64,000 bases of DNA, taken from Dryobates pubescens. Lineage: Eukaryota; Chordata; Aves; Piciformes; Picidae. Location of the stretch: the NCBI RefSeq assembly GCF_014839835.1, contig NC_071646.1, positions 4,340,001 to 4,404,000 on the forward strand, read 5' to 3'. The position numbers and the translations under genes were made by a program. Below, piece after piece: positions 62,867 through 64,000 of the stretch. The notes beneath the pieces are model-generated. The model worked only from the letters and a program-made list of their open reading frames with translations, searched no databases and was not told the origin of the DNA. Positions within the stretch are counted from its first letter, which is position 1; each line of letters begins with the position of its first letter.

Positions 62867-64000
62867 CCCTTCCCCACACCAAGTTGCTTTCCCTCCTGTT
62901 CTGCTGCTCTAACTCTGCCAGTGTTGCTCCTGTGGCACCTCACTGAACACTTGCCTTCGGTGGCCTCTGGCACCAAGGGGCTGAACAGCTCTGCTTAGGG
63001 CTGGAGCAACATTTTCTTTCACTGGCTTTACATTTTCTCTTTCCAGGGTTACCTGGCTCCCTTCTTCCGTTGCAGGAGGATGCAGAAGTGACCTCTGACC
63101 TCCACCCTACTGCTGCCCCCCAGCTTGCTGCTCTCCAGCCTTTGGTTTATTGCTGCTTTTACCAAGAATCCAAAACACAGACAAGAAAAAAAACCTTTGC
63201 CTGTTCCAAAAGCAGCAAGATTTTGGCTGGAATCACCTTATCTTGGGGAGGGGGGGGGAAATGACCATGAAGCTCCTTTGCTGTGATTAGGAATGCAGAA
63301 AACCTGAACTAATTTATCAGGTGAGAAGCAGAGTCTATCTCCTCCAAGAGGTGGAAGGAGCAGGCAGCTGCTGTGGCTCTGTCTGTGCTGGCACCTGAGG
63401 GAGTGCTTCAGCAGTCTCTGGTCTGCTAACACCTCCCACTGAGGAACTCTGCATGTTTAACCTTTTTTTTCCCCTCTGTCTGTCAAGCAAACTGGTCCCT
63501 GTTTGACCAAGGGAGCTAGTTCCAGCTTTCTCCCACTGCCCCATCCCCTGGCTGATGTCTGGCCCTACTGCCAGGGCATGGAGACACAGGGCTGTGGGCA
63601 CCTTCTCCATCACCCCACGGCTGGTGAGCCTCTGTTAGAGTCACCAGGACAAAGGTAGAGCCGTGCAGTGTGTGCTGTGCTTAATCAGCTGTGATGGGGC
63701 TCTTTGGAGCATTAGTGGCTCCTCCAAAACTGTGTCCTCATGTTTTATGGATGTGCATTTGTGGAGATGTTCTTGAGGGAGCCAATGAAATATTCATTCC
63801 GATGCTGCTGTGCAATCAAAGCAGAGTCAGGGCACAAACCGTGCTGAGGGCTTCCCCTGCAGACCTGGCCCTGCTGCCTGTCTCCTGCCATGCCCCACGA
63901 AGGTGCTGGGGATGGTGGCCCTTGCTGCCACCTGCCCAGGAGCCCCACACCATATCCCTTGGCTTCCCTGCACAACCCCTGCTCCAGCTGTCCCTGGAGA

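Larger units (their letters stand above)
60230..64000. other. Intergenic region downstream of TAFA3
   Basis: Contains CR1 copies at 61.0-61.5 and 62.3-62.9 kb and an AT-rich block at about 61.66-62.16 kb with A-runs and a CA run. The human neighbour SLC16A1 is not seen; no exon with a known product was found. Confidence 0.6.

Overview
The window is host DNA from a bird. It is GC-rich, its genes have many introns, and it carries about twenty 5'-truncated CR1 LINE copies (roughly 6 kb, about a tenth of the window). Several CR1 copies end in the ATTCT-type 3' microsatellite seen in avian CR1. The CAPZA1 protein matches the chicken CapZ alpha-1 sequence I remember almost residue for residue. The high CR1 load might point to a CR1-rich lineage such as Piciformes; that is inference only.

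Five protein-coding genes can be rebuilt exon by exon with consistent splice phase, in the order known from human 1p13: CAPZA1 (+, 3' part only, 79-6704), MOV10 (+, 9796-16285), RHOC (-, 19135-17953, with a distant 5' non-coding exon proposed near 26.4-26.56 kb), PPM1J (-, 36227-29019) and TAFA3/FAM19A3 (+, coding 50846-58917, with a promoter/CpG island proposed near 44 kb). In human the next gene would be SLC16A1; it is not reached here.

Layout: 1-7.6 kb holds CAPZA1 exons and the 3'UTR, with three CR1 copies in its introns. 7.6-9.6 kb is intergenic. 9.65-17.0 kb is the compact 21-exon MOV10 gene, with an interferon-response-like element just upstream of the ATG. MOV10 and RHOC end tail to tail, about 0.35 kb apart. 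19.1-26.4 kb is the RHOC 5' intron and is nearly free of CR1. 27.5-36.3 kb is PPM1J, whose first intron starts with a 15-copy ATCCC array. 36.3-43.9 kb is intergenic between the divergent PPM1J and TAFA3 and is rich in CR1. 44-59.2 kb is TAFA3, with long introns holding CR1 copies, a 237-bp polypyrimidine microsatellite, a 46-bp minisatellite and AT-rich islands that may be conserved enhancers. 59.2-64 kb is intergenic.

The genes have unrelated jobs: actin barbed-end capping, RNA helicase/antiviral function, Rho GTPase, PP2C phosphatase and secreted cytokine-like peptide. They are neighbours by ancient synteny, not a pathway. I found no sign of a new multi-gene system. The points most worth checking are an apparent non-GT splice donor in MOV10, the ISRE in the MOV10 promoter, satellite arrays next to splice sites, a diverged tandem triplication in the PPM1J-TAFA3 interval, and candidate TAFA3 enhancers and 5'UTR exons.
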